Assembly (NCBI RefSeq): GCF_001642475.1 | Contig: NW_019174077.1 | Span: 1-62,226, forward strand | Direction of reading: 5' to 3' | Length of the DNA: 62,226 bases | From: Fonsecaea monophora | Lineage: Eukaryota; Ascomycota; Eurotiomycetes; Chaetothyriales; Herpotrichiellaceae | Shown here: in pieces, positions 45,522-56,698 of the stretch | How positions within the stretch are numbered: the stretch's first letter is position 1 | Layout: every line of letters begins with the position of its first letter | Program-made: the position numbers and the translations under genes | Notes under the pieces: generated by a model | What the model was told of the DNA's origin: nothing | What the model saw: only the letters and a program-made list of their open reading frames with translations | Databases searched by the model: none

Positions 45522-46166
45522 TGCGAATCACTCCTGATATGCCCTCTGGGAAGAGGATTTTTTTGAGCAGCATTGGAAGAAGAAGCGCGTGCGGAGAGAG
45601 TTACTAGTATGTCGGTACGAGGTATATATGGCTGGTCGAGGGAGTGGAACGTCGCGGGGATGAATTCTGCGAGGCGGGCCATGGACTGCTTCGTAGGGAC
45701 CCTCGGGTGCCGGTTTGCTCGAGAAAGGAGAAGGGTACCCAAGGTCCGCAAGATTACGCAGTGCCGCGAAAAGACACCAACCAAGTCAAGTGAAGTCTGA
45801 ACTGGAGGTGTGGAACGGGGATCAGATGGGTATTACATGAACCGTGAGAGCTTGGTAGCGTCTCAACTATGGGGAACGTGCCCGACTTGATGGCGAGTGC
45901 ATATTACGGGAGGTAGTGGAAGGGTGAGTATCGTGTGTTCCAAGAAGTCTTCGCGCAAAATCTATCGGAGTCATCCAATCCAGCCGAGAAAAATAAACAT
46001 GTAGCAACACGAGAAATAAGCTATGCGGGTATGGATTCATCCTCTCCACTCAATTCCTGCCCTCGCCGCCGTCAGCCCTTGATGGGATGGCAGGTTTCCC
46101 TCGGCGCCGATATCTCCTGGTAGGCAGCGTCTGAATACCATGGCCAGACAGACAGTCACGCCCCTT
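45522..46166. other. Convergent intergenic region
   Basis: 3' flanks of the MFS and dioxygenase genes; no gene recognised. Confidence 0.5.
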
Positions 46167-47594
46167 TTAGTTCTTCGGCAACCCGAGCGCTTCTCTTCTT
46201 CCTGTGGAGGCAGGATCCAGATATGGCCTCTCACCAACACCCGAGGCACGTACACCGACTCTGCTTCCCCCAACCAAATGAGTATCGGGCTAGATGTGCG
46301 CTCCCGTCAGCAAAATTCTCATGGTGAGGGGGGTCTCGGGCTGTGGGCATGTGGTGAAACACTCTGGGGGCTGGGCAAGGCTAAGATTTAAAAGGGGCAG
46401 CCAAGCTTGATGCATCGGACCGCGCGGACTGAGATCCAAAATGTCCCACGCAGTCAAGGGTGATGTGATGATAAACATACCGTTGCGGCATGCAAAGTGC
46501 ATGAGTTGCTCCAGATCGCACAAGCCTGTTTGGTCCAATGCATTCTCGCCACACAGTCGTGATTGCGGGTGATGAGCCTCAGGACATAATCGCGGATCAT
46601 CTGGTCCTCATAGTTGTAGACATCGTTGATTCGTGTAACATGTAGCCCGACGCCGGCGAAAAGTGACTTCCACCCCGTCACGGGGTTGGTGCGAATAACA
46701 GGGTGCACGGGGGCGAATTTATCGCCGAAATTCAAGGGCGAGCCGCGGGGGGACATCAGTTCGTAACCGCCTGCTTCGGATGCAGATTTGAATACAGGCT
46801 GAGCACAGGTGGCGGTCAGGGTCTCGAGGAAAGCAGCAAAAGGTGGTGACAGGCGGTCATAGCTGTAAACATCTCATGTTAATGATGTTGCAAGGAGCAG
46901 TCGGAAGGCAAACCATACAGCTCATAACCAGACACCCAAAGTGTGTCTCCACCAGATGGGGGTGTATCTTGCATCCGTAAGAAACTGAAATCCGCTGGGC
47001 ACTCCTCGAAGAGACCTTCAACATGTCATGGTCAGCTCAATGATCCGGGGCCGGTCGCAGTTGAGAACGAACAGTCACTGTGCCATTCTCGTCCCAAATC
47101 TCTCGGCTCGCTCGAGCTGTTTGGTCGATTCTTCATCGTCGCATATAGTTTCTTCATAGCTTCCGAGTTGATAACATAGCTTCTACTCGTCAGTACTCCA
47201 CGACCCTCGTTCAGAGGGATACTCACATGTTCTCATCGGTTGTTCCGTCCGCCATGGGAATGTTGTTGGGATCATTGTAGAGAGGGTGAACATGTAAGCC
47301 ATGGTCCTCAGGTCTGCCCGTCAACTTGCCCAAGAGGTATGTGATCTTTTTCTGCTCTTCCACGGTTAAATCATCTTGAGGCGCGCGAAAGAAAACAACG
47401 CCACGTTCGCAGATAGTAATGGCAAGGTCTCGAATCTGGTCGTCCGCATTGGGGGCATTTAGCATATCCTTGAGCTTAGCCGTGGGATATTCACGCCCGA
47501 TGATGGGTGTCACATCGACATATTCGAGGTGGTCAATCGCCCCGGTGGTCTTCAACGGGGCGCGCCGCAACTTCATATGTGATATAGAACCCAT
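46167..47594 (-). CDS. TauD/TfdA-type Fe(II)/2-oxoglutarate dioxygenase
   Basis: Five exons by splicing: 47227-47594, 47073-47179, 46919-47015, 46481-46862 and 46167-46289; 358 aa, all phases consistent. The start is MGSISHMK (47594). The iron ligands are H156 and D158 (EWHSD) and H315 (TLHAAT). The 2-oxoglutarate-side Arg lies in the last exon, before GERPYLDPAS. Conserved TauD features include GVVFFRAP, HPLYNDPNN, PPSGGDTLW and NPVTGWKSLFAG. The third exon's upstream donor is weak (GTTCGT) but keeps WHSD intact. Such fungal enzymes act on sulfonates, aryloxyacids or specialised metabolites; the substrate here is unknown. The neighbouring MFS gene is convergent. Confidence 0.9.
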
Positions 47595-48494
47595 TGCTCT
47601 CCTGACAGTATACGGCAGAGATATGTTGTGCTGTGGTCGTGGTAGATTCCCTTGCTCCTGGAGTACTCGACTGAATTGTACTCCCCTACGATGAGGAAAC
47701 GAGCTCTCAGATATGCTTCCAAGCCGTAATATCAATCAACGATCAGCATCGTGGGGCTAGACAGATTGACAGGCACTATCCCTGGCATGAAGTGTTATGC
47801 GGAGTCTTCCCACCAACATTGATGTGGGGAGCATGTTTGTTGTCAGATTGGAGTAAGAGTCTTCCCCATGGGGCTTGCTCACGTTGAACCATTTGCCGAA
47901 AAGCAGAGCAAGCAGAGGTACTGTACAACGGAGAAATCCTTGGAAATGGGACTCCGGTCGTGCCTCTGTTTGGACTCCGCCCAGCCATTTTCAGCGTCGT
48001 CTCTGAGGCATGGAGGACACATGACAACAGGCACAGCTGAGAGAGAACAGAGCAATTAGCCAGCAGGGCGAATGGTTTTCGGAAATGACGGCCACTTTCC
48101 GACGGAGGCCTGACAGCAAGATACAACTGCCGAAATGTCTGTTGCTCACGTTTTAGGGCTTGGGTTGCAGTTGATCCTCAGACTGGGCTACAGGGCTGTC
48201 AAACATGGAGAGTTGGAGACGAGGAGGATGGGGAGAGGACGGAGAGCCACAATAATGTGGGATTCACAGTAACAAGAGCCTGCGCTCGGTACATGGCGTG
48301 TCATGTGACATCGCGTCACTCGTCGCGCTGGGCAAAGTTCCACTGTGTGCTGCTGCCTTGTAGCTGCGTCTCTCTTTGGCTCACTGACTGCGGTGATCCA
48401 TCAATGTACCGAGTACTTTCAATCGATCGTGTCTAAAGATGTCCTGAAACGTCTTGGCCTTTTATGTGCTCCCCTACCCGTGGATGCTATCAAT
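47595..48494. other. Divergent promoter region
   Basis: Upstream DNA of the TauD-type gene (minus) and the Snf2 gene (plus). No other gene is supported. The Snf2 frame is open upstream to 48345, but the first ATG is at 48495. Confidence 0.5.
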
Positions 48495-51400
48495 ATGGTC
48501 TTCACTGACAGCGAAGACGACGATTTAGATGCTCCGCGTATTAAGCGAGAAGGTGTACGCAGTGGCGAAACCCTCGCAGAAAAGGTAAACACAAGTCTAA
48601 GTGAGAGGTTTGATGCCAGTCCAAGCACGGCCAGCGAGGTGGAAATCTCAGACTGCGTAACAGGGCAAAACCATCGAACAGCACAAAAGCGAACCCAACC
48701 TGAACCTGCTGAACCCCAGCGAACGCTTTACGATTCCGCCGACGAGGAACTTGAGCGGATTGAGCAGGAATGGGAGAAAGGTGAAGATGAGAAAGCCAAG
48801 AGTAAGACATCAAAGACCAAGAAAAGCCACGGGTTGACCGCCAAACTCGTTGAAGCTGTCGACAATGGGTTTGCGCCTCGTTCGAGGCTCAAGAAGGCCA
48901 CAGGCACAACTGGAGTTGGAAGAGCAACAGGACCTGTCAGGAAACGTCGGAGGGTAAGAAATCACGGCGACTCTGACTCGGATGAGGATCTCATGGAATG
49001 GACCATGCCAGACTATGTCAGAAGTCGAAGAGCAAAATTTGACGACCGTGCAAAGCAGCTGCGGGAAGGTGGCTTGGCCCTACCCCCTAGATACGACGAT
49101 GTCGAGTTCTCGGACGATGAGAGGCTACGGGAGTTGAGGGAGCGACCGGACTTTCCCATACCAACAGCATCTCGGGAATACAAGGACATTGAGTTGCGCT
49201 ATTCACTTGGACTCATCCCTGCTCCGATTGCACAATTCTTGCGTGACTACCAGATTAAGGGCGTGGCATTCATGCATGAACTTTTCGTGTACCAGAAAGG
49301 TGGCATTCTCGGTGACGATATGGGTTTGGGCAAGACCGTTCAGGTGATTGCATTCTTGACTGTGGCCTACGGCAAGACTGGGGACGAACGCGATCAGAAG
49401 AGGATGAGAAAGATGCGCAGAACGAAGCAGTGGTACCCGCGAACTCTTATCATCTGCCCAGGTACCCTCATGGAGAATTGGAAAGATGAATTCCGCCGTT
49501 GGGGCTGGTGGCATGTTGATCTCTACCATGGAGGGGCCACACAGAGACATGATGTACTCTTGCAAGCCCAAGCGGGTATGTTGGAAGTCATGATCACTAC
49601 ATACCACACATATCGAGCCAACAAAGGCGAAATCAACATGATTCAGTGGGATTGTGTTGTTGCTGACGAGTGCCATATCATCAAAGAACGAAGATCAGAT
49701 ACCACCAAGGCTATGACTGAAATCAATGCTCTCTGTCGTATCGGTCTTACAGGAACCGCCATTCAGAACAAGTATGAAGAACTATGGACCCTTCTCAACT
49801 GGACTAACCCGGGCAAGCTTGGACCAGTCTCGACCTGGAAGACATCGATTTGTATACCTCTCAAGTTGGGCCAGAGTCACGACGCTTCACAGTATCAATT
49901 GGCAAGGGCTAGGAAGACGGCAAAGATGCTCGTCCAGAACCTTCTGCCTCAATTCTTCCTTCGACGAACAAAAGCCCTCATCAAAGACCAACTGCCCAAA
50001 AAGTCAGATCGTGTGGTGTTTTGCCCTCTCACAGGGACTCAGGCAAGAGCATATCAAAACTTTCTCGACAGTGATATCGTTCAATACATCAAGACAAGCG
50101 GTGATCCATGCATGTGTGGAAGAAAGAAGAAGGCGGGATGGTGCTGCAGGATGACACTCGACGATGGCAGCGCATGGCAAAGTTGGGTGTTTCCAGCAAT
50201 CGCAGTTCTTCGAAATCTCTCAAATCACTTGGCCCTTCTCATACCACAAGGGTCGGACCCGGCAGACCAACAAGCAAAGGATCTCGAGATGCTCCAAATT
50301 GCAATGCCAGACAAGTGGAAGGAAATTTACCGGACCCGGGACAGTATCATGCACACTGGTAACCCTGAGTATTGTGGTAAATGGCGAGTGTTGAAGAAGC
50401 TTCTCGCCTTCTGGCATGAACAAGGAGGCAACAAAGTCCTCATCTTCTCGCACAGCGTCCGCTTGCTCAAGATGCTGCAGAATTTGTTCATCAGCACAAA
50501 ATTCAACGTCAACTACCTTGATGGAAGCATGCAATATGAAGATCGGTATGCGGCAGTCAAAGAATTCAACACTGATCCGACACAATTCGTTTTCCTGATC
50601 AGCACTCGAGCTGGAGGCGTTGGGCTGAATATCACATCTGCAAACAAAGTCGTCATCGTAGACCCGAACTGGAATCCCAGCTACGACCTACAGGCACAAG
50701 ACAGGGCCTACAGAATCGGTCAGACGAGGGACGTGGAAGTCTTCCGACTGATCAGTCAAGGGACCTTGGAAGAGATCGTCTACGCCCGCCAGATCTATAA
50801 GCAGCAACAAGCGAATATTGGTTACAACGCCACATCTGAGCGTCGCTATTTCCACGGTGTCCAGGACAGCAAGGATCAGAAAGGCGAGATCTTTGGGTTG
50901 AAGAATCTTTTTGCATATCAGAACGAGCATCAGGTCCTGCGCGACATTGTGAACAAGACGAATATTGCAGAGTCAAAAGCCGATGTCCGCGTTGCAAATC
51001 TAGAGCTTGAAGAGCACGACTCCGACGACATCGATGCTGAAGGTGGAATCAAGGATGAAGAAGGTGTAGCATCTCCAGTCAAAACCGACCCGGAGTCGGA
51101 AGACGCGGCAATGTCCCAACTCGCAGCTGAGATCATTGGAGATGAAGGTCGGTCATCTCGCTCCCGTTCGAAAACGCCTTTTGGCCCTGCCAGAACGGGC
51201 GTCAAGAAACACGATCCGGTCCAAGCCATTCTCTCTTCGGTGGGAGTGTCATATACGCATGAGAACAGTGAAGTTATTGGGTCATCGAAAGTCGAAGCCC
51301 TCTTGTCCAAACGAGCCGAAGAAGCCGCAGCCAACAATCTACACTGGGACACTCAAGAGCAACAGGCTAAGGTATTCTTGGACGACGCGTCGCAGTCCCA

Positions 51401-51890
51401 ACACAGCGATGGGAGCGAGGATGTTTATGACTATGCGTATGACGATCCATACCATGAAGAGCAACACGGAGGGACTCTCACGCCCGATGGCAGCAACGTG
51501 CGATACAAATACCGTCCGCCTCAAGCTGTTCGGAGACGACAGTTCTGCAGCATGGCTAGATGGGCTGGCTACGGAGACGATGTGGTGGCTTTTGCGTTGG
51601 TGGTGGAGAACTGGAGCCAGGCGCAACGACGAGAGTGCCTTGACCGTTTCTACCGCCATAGGAGAGATGTGCTCCGTGGGCTCGTGAAATCTGAGAGCGC
51701 GGAAGAGGGTGTGAAGAAGGAAGAGGTCAAGAACGAGAATCTCCAGACGGGAGATTCAAGTGTTAAGCCCGACCACAATACCAGGCAAGACATTACGAAG
51801 GTCAAGATGGGCACAGAACCAAAAAAGGAACACGATGCAGAGGTGGTCGACATTGAGACGGCGAGTGAAGATGAAGACGATGAGCTGTAA
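48495..51890 (+). CDS. Snf2-family ATPase, ERCC6L2-like
   Basis: Intronless, 1131 aa. The start is the first ATG, MVFTDSEDDD. The N-terminal 220 residues are charged and disordered. The helicase core starts at LRDYQIKGVAFMHE, with motif I DDMGLGKT (K about 280), motif Ia TLIICPGTLMENWKDE, motif II DECH (about residues 391-394), motif III LTGTAIQNKYEELW, motif V SAGGVGLN-like TRAGGVGLNITSANKV and motif VI QAQDRAYRIGQTRDVEVFRL. A cysteine cluster (CMCGRKKKAGWCC) sits between the lobes. The segment SVGVSYTHENSEVIGSSKVE (about 914-933) matches the HEBO region of ERCC6L2, and RRRQFCSMARWAGYGDDVVAFALVVENW is the conserved tail. ERCC6L2 acts in DNA repair and R-loop or double-strand-break processing. 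Motif II carries Cys instead of Ala. Confidence 0.93.
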   Translation: MVFTDSEDDDLDAPRIKREGVRSGETLAEKVNTSLSERFDASPSTASEVEISDCVTGQNHRTAQKRTQPEPAEPQRTLYDSADEELERIEQEWEKGEDEKAKSKTSKTKKSHGLTAKLVEAVDNGFAPRSRLKKATGTTGVGRATGPVRKRRRVRNHGDSDSDEDLMEWTMPDYVRSRRAKFDDRAKQLREGGLALPPRYDDVEFSDDERLRELRERPDFPIPTASREYKDIELRYSLGLIPAPIAQFLRDYQIKGVAFMHELFVYQKGGILGDDMGLGKTVQVIAFLTVAYGKTGDERDQKRMRKMRRTKQWYPRTLIICPGTLMENWKDEFRRWGWWHVDLYHGGATQRHDVLLQAQAGMLEVMITTYHTYRANKGEINMIQWDCVVADECHIIKERRSDTTKAMTEINALCRIGLTGTAIQNKYEELWTLLNWTNPGKLGPVSTWKTSICIPLKLGQSHDASQYQLARARKTAKMLVQNLLPQFFLRRTKALIKDQLPKKSDRVVFCPLTGTQARAYQNFLDSDIVQYIKTSGDPCMCGRKKKAGWCCRMTLDDGSAWQSWVFPAIAVLRNLSNHLALLIPQGSDPADQQAKDLEMLQIAMPDKWKEIYRTRDSIMHTGNPEYCGKWRVLKKLLAFWHEQGGNKVLIFSHSVRLLKMLQNLFISTKFNVNYLDGSMQYEDRYAAVKEFNTDPTQFVFLISTRAGGVGLNITSANKVVIVDPNWNPSYDLQAQDRAYRIGQTRDVEVFRLISQGTLEEIVYARQIYKQQQANIGYNATSERRYFHGVQDSKDQKGEIFGLKNLFAYQNEHQVLRDIVNKTNIAESKADVRVANLELEEHDSDDIDAEGGIKDEEGVASPVKTDPESEDAAMSQLAAEIIGDEGRSSRSRSKTPFGPARTGVKKHDPVQAILSSVGVSYTHENSEVIGSSKVEALLSKRAEEAAANNLHWDTQEQQAKVFLDDASQSQHSDGSEDVYDYAYDDPYHEEQHGGTLTPDGSNVRYKYRPPQAVRRRQFCSMARWAGYGDDVVAFALVVENWSQAQRRECLDRFYRHRRDVLRGLVKSESAEEGVKKEEVKNENLQTGDSSVKPDHNTRQDITKVKMGTEPKKEHDAEVVDIETASEDEDDEL

Positions 51891-52584
51891 TTTCTGCTTG
51901 TGGAGAGGGATAAACGGAACCTTCCACGAGGAAAAGTACCAGGATGTGATGATTCACGATGTCGATGACCTTTGATACCCTGGGCTATATTCGGAGATAT
52001 TTCAATGTGCCTTGGAAATCGCCTGGAATGGCTGCAAGCACGTCTTTACCTAATCACTTGGTTTCTTTCGATTTTCTTGCTCTGAATGTAAGGATACGCC
52101 GAACTCTGGCAAGGGTTCTGGTGTTTCTGATACATGGAGCACTGCGATTTGACTCAGTCGAAGTCGACGTCTCGAACGCATTGAATCACCGTGATCTGCT
52201 CCGCGCCACTGTATCCACGAGGTATGGGACTTCGGTGAAGGCAATTCTCGATTGCGACGATCCTTTGGAGGGGGTAGTCGACAGTCGATGTATGCATATG
52301 TACATTTTATATAAATATATTATATACGGAGTACACCCTGAACTGTGCTTCGTCCATTGCCGGTCTCGTTCAGGAAACAGAGCGATGCCGCTTTAATCAG
52401 GCACGTGACGGTGCATCGGGAACGCCCAGCCGAGGACGGGAGAGCCTCGAGCAACCAGAGGGAGCCAAGGCAATCACCATAAGCCATACTTTCCAGAACA
52501 TTCGCTATCTCGCTATCCGTAGACAAGTCAGCAAACGCCCAAGCCATCGACCCCTTGGAAAAAGCCGGGGAAAAGAGGAAAAGC
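51891..52584. other. Intergenic
   Basis: Between the Snf2 gene and the frameshifted nucleotidyltransferase-like gene. An AT-rich stretch (TATATAAATATATTATATA-like) lies near 52308-52328. No gene seen. Confidence 0.5.
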
Positions 52585-53403
52585 ATGTCGGATCTTTCAG
52601 AATCGTTCGTGGCATCCATTGCTCGGGCTCTCGGCTCGGACCAAGTTCCCTGTGTCCTCTGGGGCCACTATCCTTCTTAATGTCCATGGAGTGCCATCAA
52701 TCATTAACGTACGTATCCTCGATCAAGAAACATTCCAGGCTCTGAGCTAATGCTCTACAAGTCGATTGACTTTGTCATTCCGGACGACCGTTTGCGGGTT
52801 AGCATGAAGACTATTTCTCGATTCAAGGGCCTCGAGCCATGTCCAGACTGGGAAATGTGCCCCTCAAGCTCGCATGAGCGGTACACGCCGCCACCGGCAT
52901 TTCATATCCACATCAAAGATTCAGAGGTTACCGTGGCCCTCTATCCGCAATCCGAGACTCTTTGGTTCCTGCCACCACTTGACAGCTCTCTATTGTCTCC
53001 GAACAAATTTATGCTTCCCTCGCATTTCGTCCTTGCGTCCGACCAGACTGTTCTCCCACCCTGGCGGCCGGGTCGGGGATCGGGCGTCTTTAAGTCGGAC
53101 AGTGATCCAGTGGTCGTCCCCAAGTCTCATATCTTGCTGGAAGCCTTTCTGCGTCTGTACGCGCGCGATTCAGGGAAGCGCATAGGTGCCTTTGCGATGG
53201 CAATGATTGGATACATGGAGGAGTATGTCGATGATAATGGGCTTTTGGACGCAAACTTGCTTCCGGAGCCCCTCAGATCGTCCTATAAGGAGCTTAGACG
53301 AGGGATCAAGCCGGTTTCCCAATGGACCCAGGAGTTGAAGGAGGCTCTTGGGATACTTGAGGATTCCGAGGATGATCGCAACTATTGGAACGCCGCTTTT
53401 TAG
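52585..53403 (+). pseudogene. Nucleotidyltransferase-like gene, frameshifted
   Basis: ATG at 52585 (MSDLSESFVASIARALG) reads to VPCVLWGHY, then hits a stop. The family-like continuation (LLNVHGVPSIIN) is in the +1 frame. The break is one extra C in TATCCTT at 52672/52673. A 53-nt intron (52709-52761, GTACGT...AAG) then joins IIN to SIDFVIPDDRL. The second exon (52762-53403) continues with FHIHIKDSEVTVALYPQ and LWFLPPLD. The pattern GHYLLNVHG...SIDFVIPD recalls the pol-beta-like nucleotidyltransferase fold (G-x-H-G, then DhD-like), but the second acidic residue is replaced by F, so the assignment is weak. Function unknown. Confidence 0.75.
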
Positions 53404-53990
53404 ATTGTCTCCGATCGAACAACTTGGGAGCTGGGGAAGATCCTGACAGCTCAAAGCGATGATACTTGAAGTTTCCCAGGTAATAGATTAGAGCTATTAA
53501 GTACGCGACACTAGTCTCGTTTCTGTTACATACGAAAGGAAACCGCCGGCCTCAAATCTTACAAGTTACTCGGTAGTGAACATAAATACCTACTCACCCC
53601 TCGGCAGGGTGCCAAACTTGAATGTTTGGCATCGCTCTGAAATGCGCCAGCTTTCCACGATTTTGGTAAGGCTGTGAGGCCGCGCTGCTGGCCGGAAGAA
53701 CTATGCCGCGTCAACCCATTGGGACGAACGTATGCGCCGTAAGCTGTGTGTTACGGACAGCCTCATGAGGCCGCGGGAGACCAGGGGCTATTACAGGAAT
53801 GAGAAGAGCACCGTACAAGGTCCTGTACGTAGGTAAAATCAGGTAGCGTTGTCCACGCTGAAATTGTGCAATCTTTTCTGGAGTCACACCACGCGGCGAC
53901 CACCCCAACAACGGGATGGTAGTATAGTCTTCTCCTCTCCCACGGCGCCACTTAGTGCAGTACGAGGTACATCTATAGAGTTGTGGCGAT
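53404..53990. other. Convergent intergenic region
   Basis: 3' flanks of two broken genes. No gene recognised. Confidence 0.5.
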
Positions 53991-54754
53991 TCATTTGAGG
54001 CGGACGAGAACAATTGGAGGCTTATCGCCCATGGTCTTCCACTTCCATTCCACGATTCCAGACGCTTCCAGTAAGTCTCGAAGACGCTCATAGCCGTAAT
54101 TGCGTGCACGCAAATCAGGTGAGATTTTGCTCAGATAGCTGCCGACGTCGCTAGGTTGACCCAATTGTCGGTGTAGATTGGTGCATTGGTCACCGCCAAT
54201 GCCAACCCCTTGAGTGCCGCCTGATCTAGAGGTCTCGTAGTTTGCTGTGTACGAACAAGAACCGGAGCCATGGCTTCCCGAGGTGATTTAGGTGCAGCAA
54301 GCGACTCCTCGAGCTCGACGTTGAGGGCATCAAAGTACATAAATTCGTGGCAGGCAGCAATAAAGGCAGTATTGGTCTTGCGCTCTCCAAAGCCATAGAC
54401 CGTCACGCCCTGCTCGCGGATGCGGGCTGCAAGGCGCGTGAAGTCGCTGTCGCTTGAAACGATACAGAAGGCAGAGAAGCGGCCCGTATATAGGAGGTCC
54501 ATAGCGTCGATTATCATAGCGCCGTCAGTAGAGTTCTTTCCGCTTGTATACGCAAATTGTTGCATTGGCGTTATCGAGTTATTCAGCAGGCAACCTTTCC
54601 AGCTCTTCAAGGAAGGACTGGTCCAGTCGCCATAAATCCGTCTCACGCTGGCAGTGCCGTAGTTGGCGATTTCAGCCATGAGGCCAGTGATGATTTTGGG
54701 AGAGACATTGTCTCCGTCGATCAGAAGCGCTATATTGGAGTTGTTGGTTGTCAT
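53991..54754 (-). pseudogene. NYN-domain protein with C-terminal OST-HTH, frameshifted
   Basis: ATG at 54754 gives a 207-aa open frame. It starts with a LabA-like NYN (PIN-fold) nuclease domain: ALLIDGDN (D13, D15), STDG (D77) and VSSDSDF (D102, D104), followed by YGFGERKTNTAF. The frame stops at 54131 (NLATSAAI). In the -1 frame, from about 54146, sequence typical of an OST-HTH/LOTUS domain continues: DVGSYLSKISPDLRARNYGYERLRDLL, ending VLVRLK with the stop at 53991-53993. The break, between CTAGC and GACGTC, lacks one base. The linker before it (APKSPREAMAPVLVRTQQ) is normal. Such proteins are putative RNA endonucleases or RNA-binding regulators. Either a recent pseudogene, a sequencing error or a two-product gene; no slippery heptamer is seen. 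Confidence 0.85.
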
Positions 54755-56368
54755 TCCGATCTCGTGTAAGGTTTATTTGGCGTAGTAGTCTGATGTCTGT
54801 GTGCACACAGTTAGTCTGTACATTGAAATGCATCCTGAACCGCCTGACCTAAGCAGTGCGGATTGTGGGGTATCACTTGGTGTATTCTTTCAGCCTCAGC
54901 CAGCTGTCGCTGCCGAAGCTACAAAAAGCCACTTTCGTTTGGTGGCTAATTTGGCTGACAGCCCCTCATCCAGTTTTAATCAGAAGTCTTTAGTTAATAT
55001 GCCATGGCCTCCAAACAGGGTAAACTAGCCAAGGACTACGCACGCCCCGATGGGCGGATAAGTAGGAAGAGGCTTCGAGTCTCTGTGTATAGGGGCCATA
55101 GCTACCTAGCCTTGGTTTATTCCTTCTGTCGACCTAGCTAACAGCCTCCGCGGGCTTCTCTTACATAGTGGTATTTGAGCAATTGAGACGTGTTGCGTTG
55201 CAATACCGTGTTAGATAAGTGTTACAACTCAGGGTTGTTGCAAATCGTGTGGTGGGAACTTATATACCTATAACCTGGGCCAAGAGATCGTGAGGGATGA
55301 CCAACCACGAAGTGCGTACATGTCCTCGCTGGTTTAAATTGTATAGTGGATTGATGATGTATCAACCAGAACCCAGGGTCTTCGGAAACAGATTTGTTGG
55401 TGGCACAGAGAACGAGGCTCAATATCGAAATGGTTGTTTGTGATACCTTCCCGACGTGATGAGGCGTCCGGATTGCAGACGCCCATTCATCTGCTGGACT
55501 AGTGCGACTGATGTTCTTGACTCCAGACGGGGCAATGAGTCCGGCCTTTTTATTGTCTGGATCCTTGGGGTTTCCACTTATTGGGGAATGACACCAGTAA
55601 ACAGGTACGTCTATACTCAGCGAGAGACGCGCGATGATTATCTAGTCCTTCCACGCTCACTGGGGTGGTGGAATATGGTTGTGGGCTGATTCTTGCCAAC
55701 AGATCCCAGGGCCACCAATATTGAGAGCTAAGCGACGACGAACACATGGCCTACAGAAAGTTCCGTACCAGAAATATCGTACAGCACTTCCTAGGCATTT
55801 TCAGAGCATCGAAGTCGTGGAGGACTGTCCATAGCACAAGGGGCTGCTGCCTTGGGTATTGTTTGCGTGGAAGAGTCCTTGGGAGTGAGTGGGAAGTTCG
55901 TGTTTGTTTTCAGACGATCATTAGCACCTTGAAGGTTTGTGTCTTCGTCAACAGACTCCGGTATTCCTGGCGAGGGGTTCCTGGCCAGGGAGAAGATGCT
56001 CAGCGACAATTCCTGTTGCAGGAAGAATTGGAGGCAGGCGTGAGCTCGGAGCTGGAGCACTCCAAGAACTAGTCAAACAAGGCAAGCTGGAGGTATGCGT
56101 CTTCCTTTCGGGTGGTTTCCATGGCTGTTTGACAGGTACAAACAGGTTGGCAGCTTGATCCAGTTCGTTTGCACAATATTAAAAGTTAAGTCTGGATGTA
56201 TGGATAGATTGCAGGTAGTGAGCTGCTCCTTATTCATCAGCATCCTCTACACTTGTTCCTACCGAGCCAAACATCGACCATCGTGCTGGCGCAGAGTCAT
56301 CAGAGCAACATCCTACCTAGGGCGCACGAACGATCTTTCCGATAGCCAATTGTGACCCTGCCAGCGAA
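54755..56368. other. 1.6-kb intergenic region
   Basis: Only short frames occur and none has recognisable features. It contains the promoters of the NYN gene and of the small membrane protein gene. Confidence 0.5.
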
Positions 56369-56698
56369 ATGGGCGACAGCACCAAGATTTGGGTACCAAT
56401 AACAGTTGTCGGCTGCATCCTCGTCTTTCTTGTCTTCTTCTGCTGCCCACCGTGTGGCAACGACGACGACTATATCGAACGACGGCCGACGAGAAGGATA
56501 CCATCACGTCATCTGCCGACTGGATTACCTTGGGAAGAGGTCACCACGTTCAGCTCCTTTCCAACTCGCCCGAGACCGGTGTTTCTGGGGCCACGCAGCG
56601 GACGACGTGGGTTGAGTCCACCGTGGATTGACAGACCATCAGAGTACTATCCTGGAGTCAACATCATCGAGAGAGAACCTGTATTCGCGCGAAGATGA
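56369..56698 (+). CDS. Small single-pass membrane protein, unknown
   Basis: Intronless, 109 aa, with start ATG at 56369. A hydrophobic helix at residues about 8-25 (WVPITVVGCILVFLVFF) is followed by a Cys-Pro pair (CCPPCGNDDD), then an Arg/Pro-rich polar tail (RRPTRRIPSR, PRPVFLGPRSGRRG). It could be a type I or III membrane protein with palmitoylated cysteines; no family is recognised. It is too short to exclude chance, but composition and hydropathy look real. Confidence 0.5.
   Translation: MGDSTKIWVPITVVGCILVFLVFFCCPPCGNDDDYIERRPTRRIPSRHLPTGLPWEEVTTFSSFPTRPRPVFLGPRSGRRGLSPPWIDRPSEYYPGVNIIEREPVFARR

Noticed and set aside
54140..54160. Programmed -1 frameshift in the NYN gene
   Set aside because: No slippery heptamer or clear downstream pseudoknot; a simple deletion is more likely.
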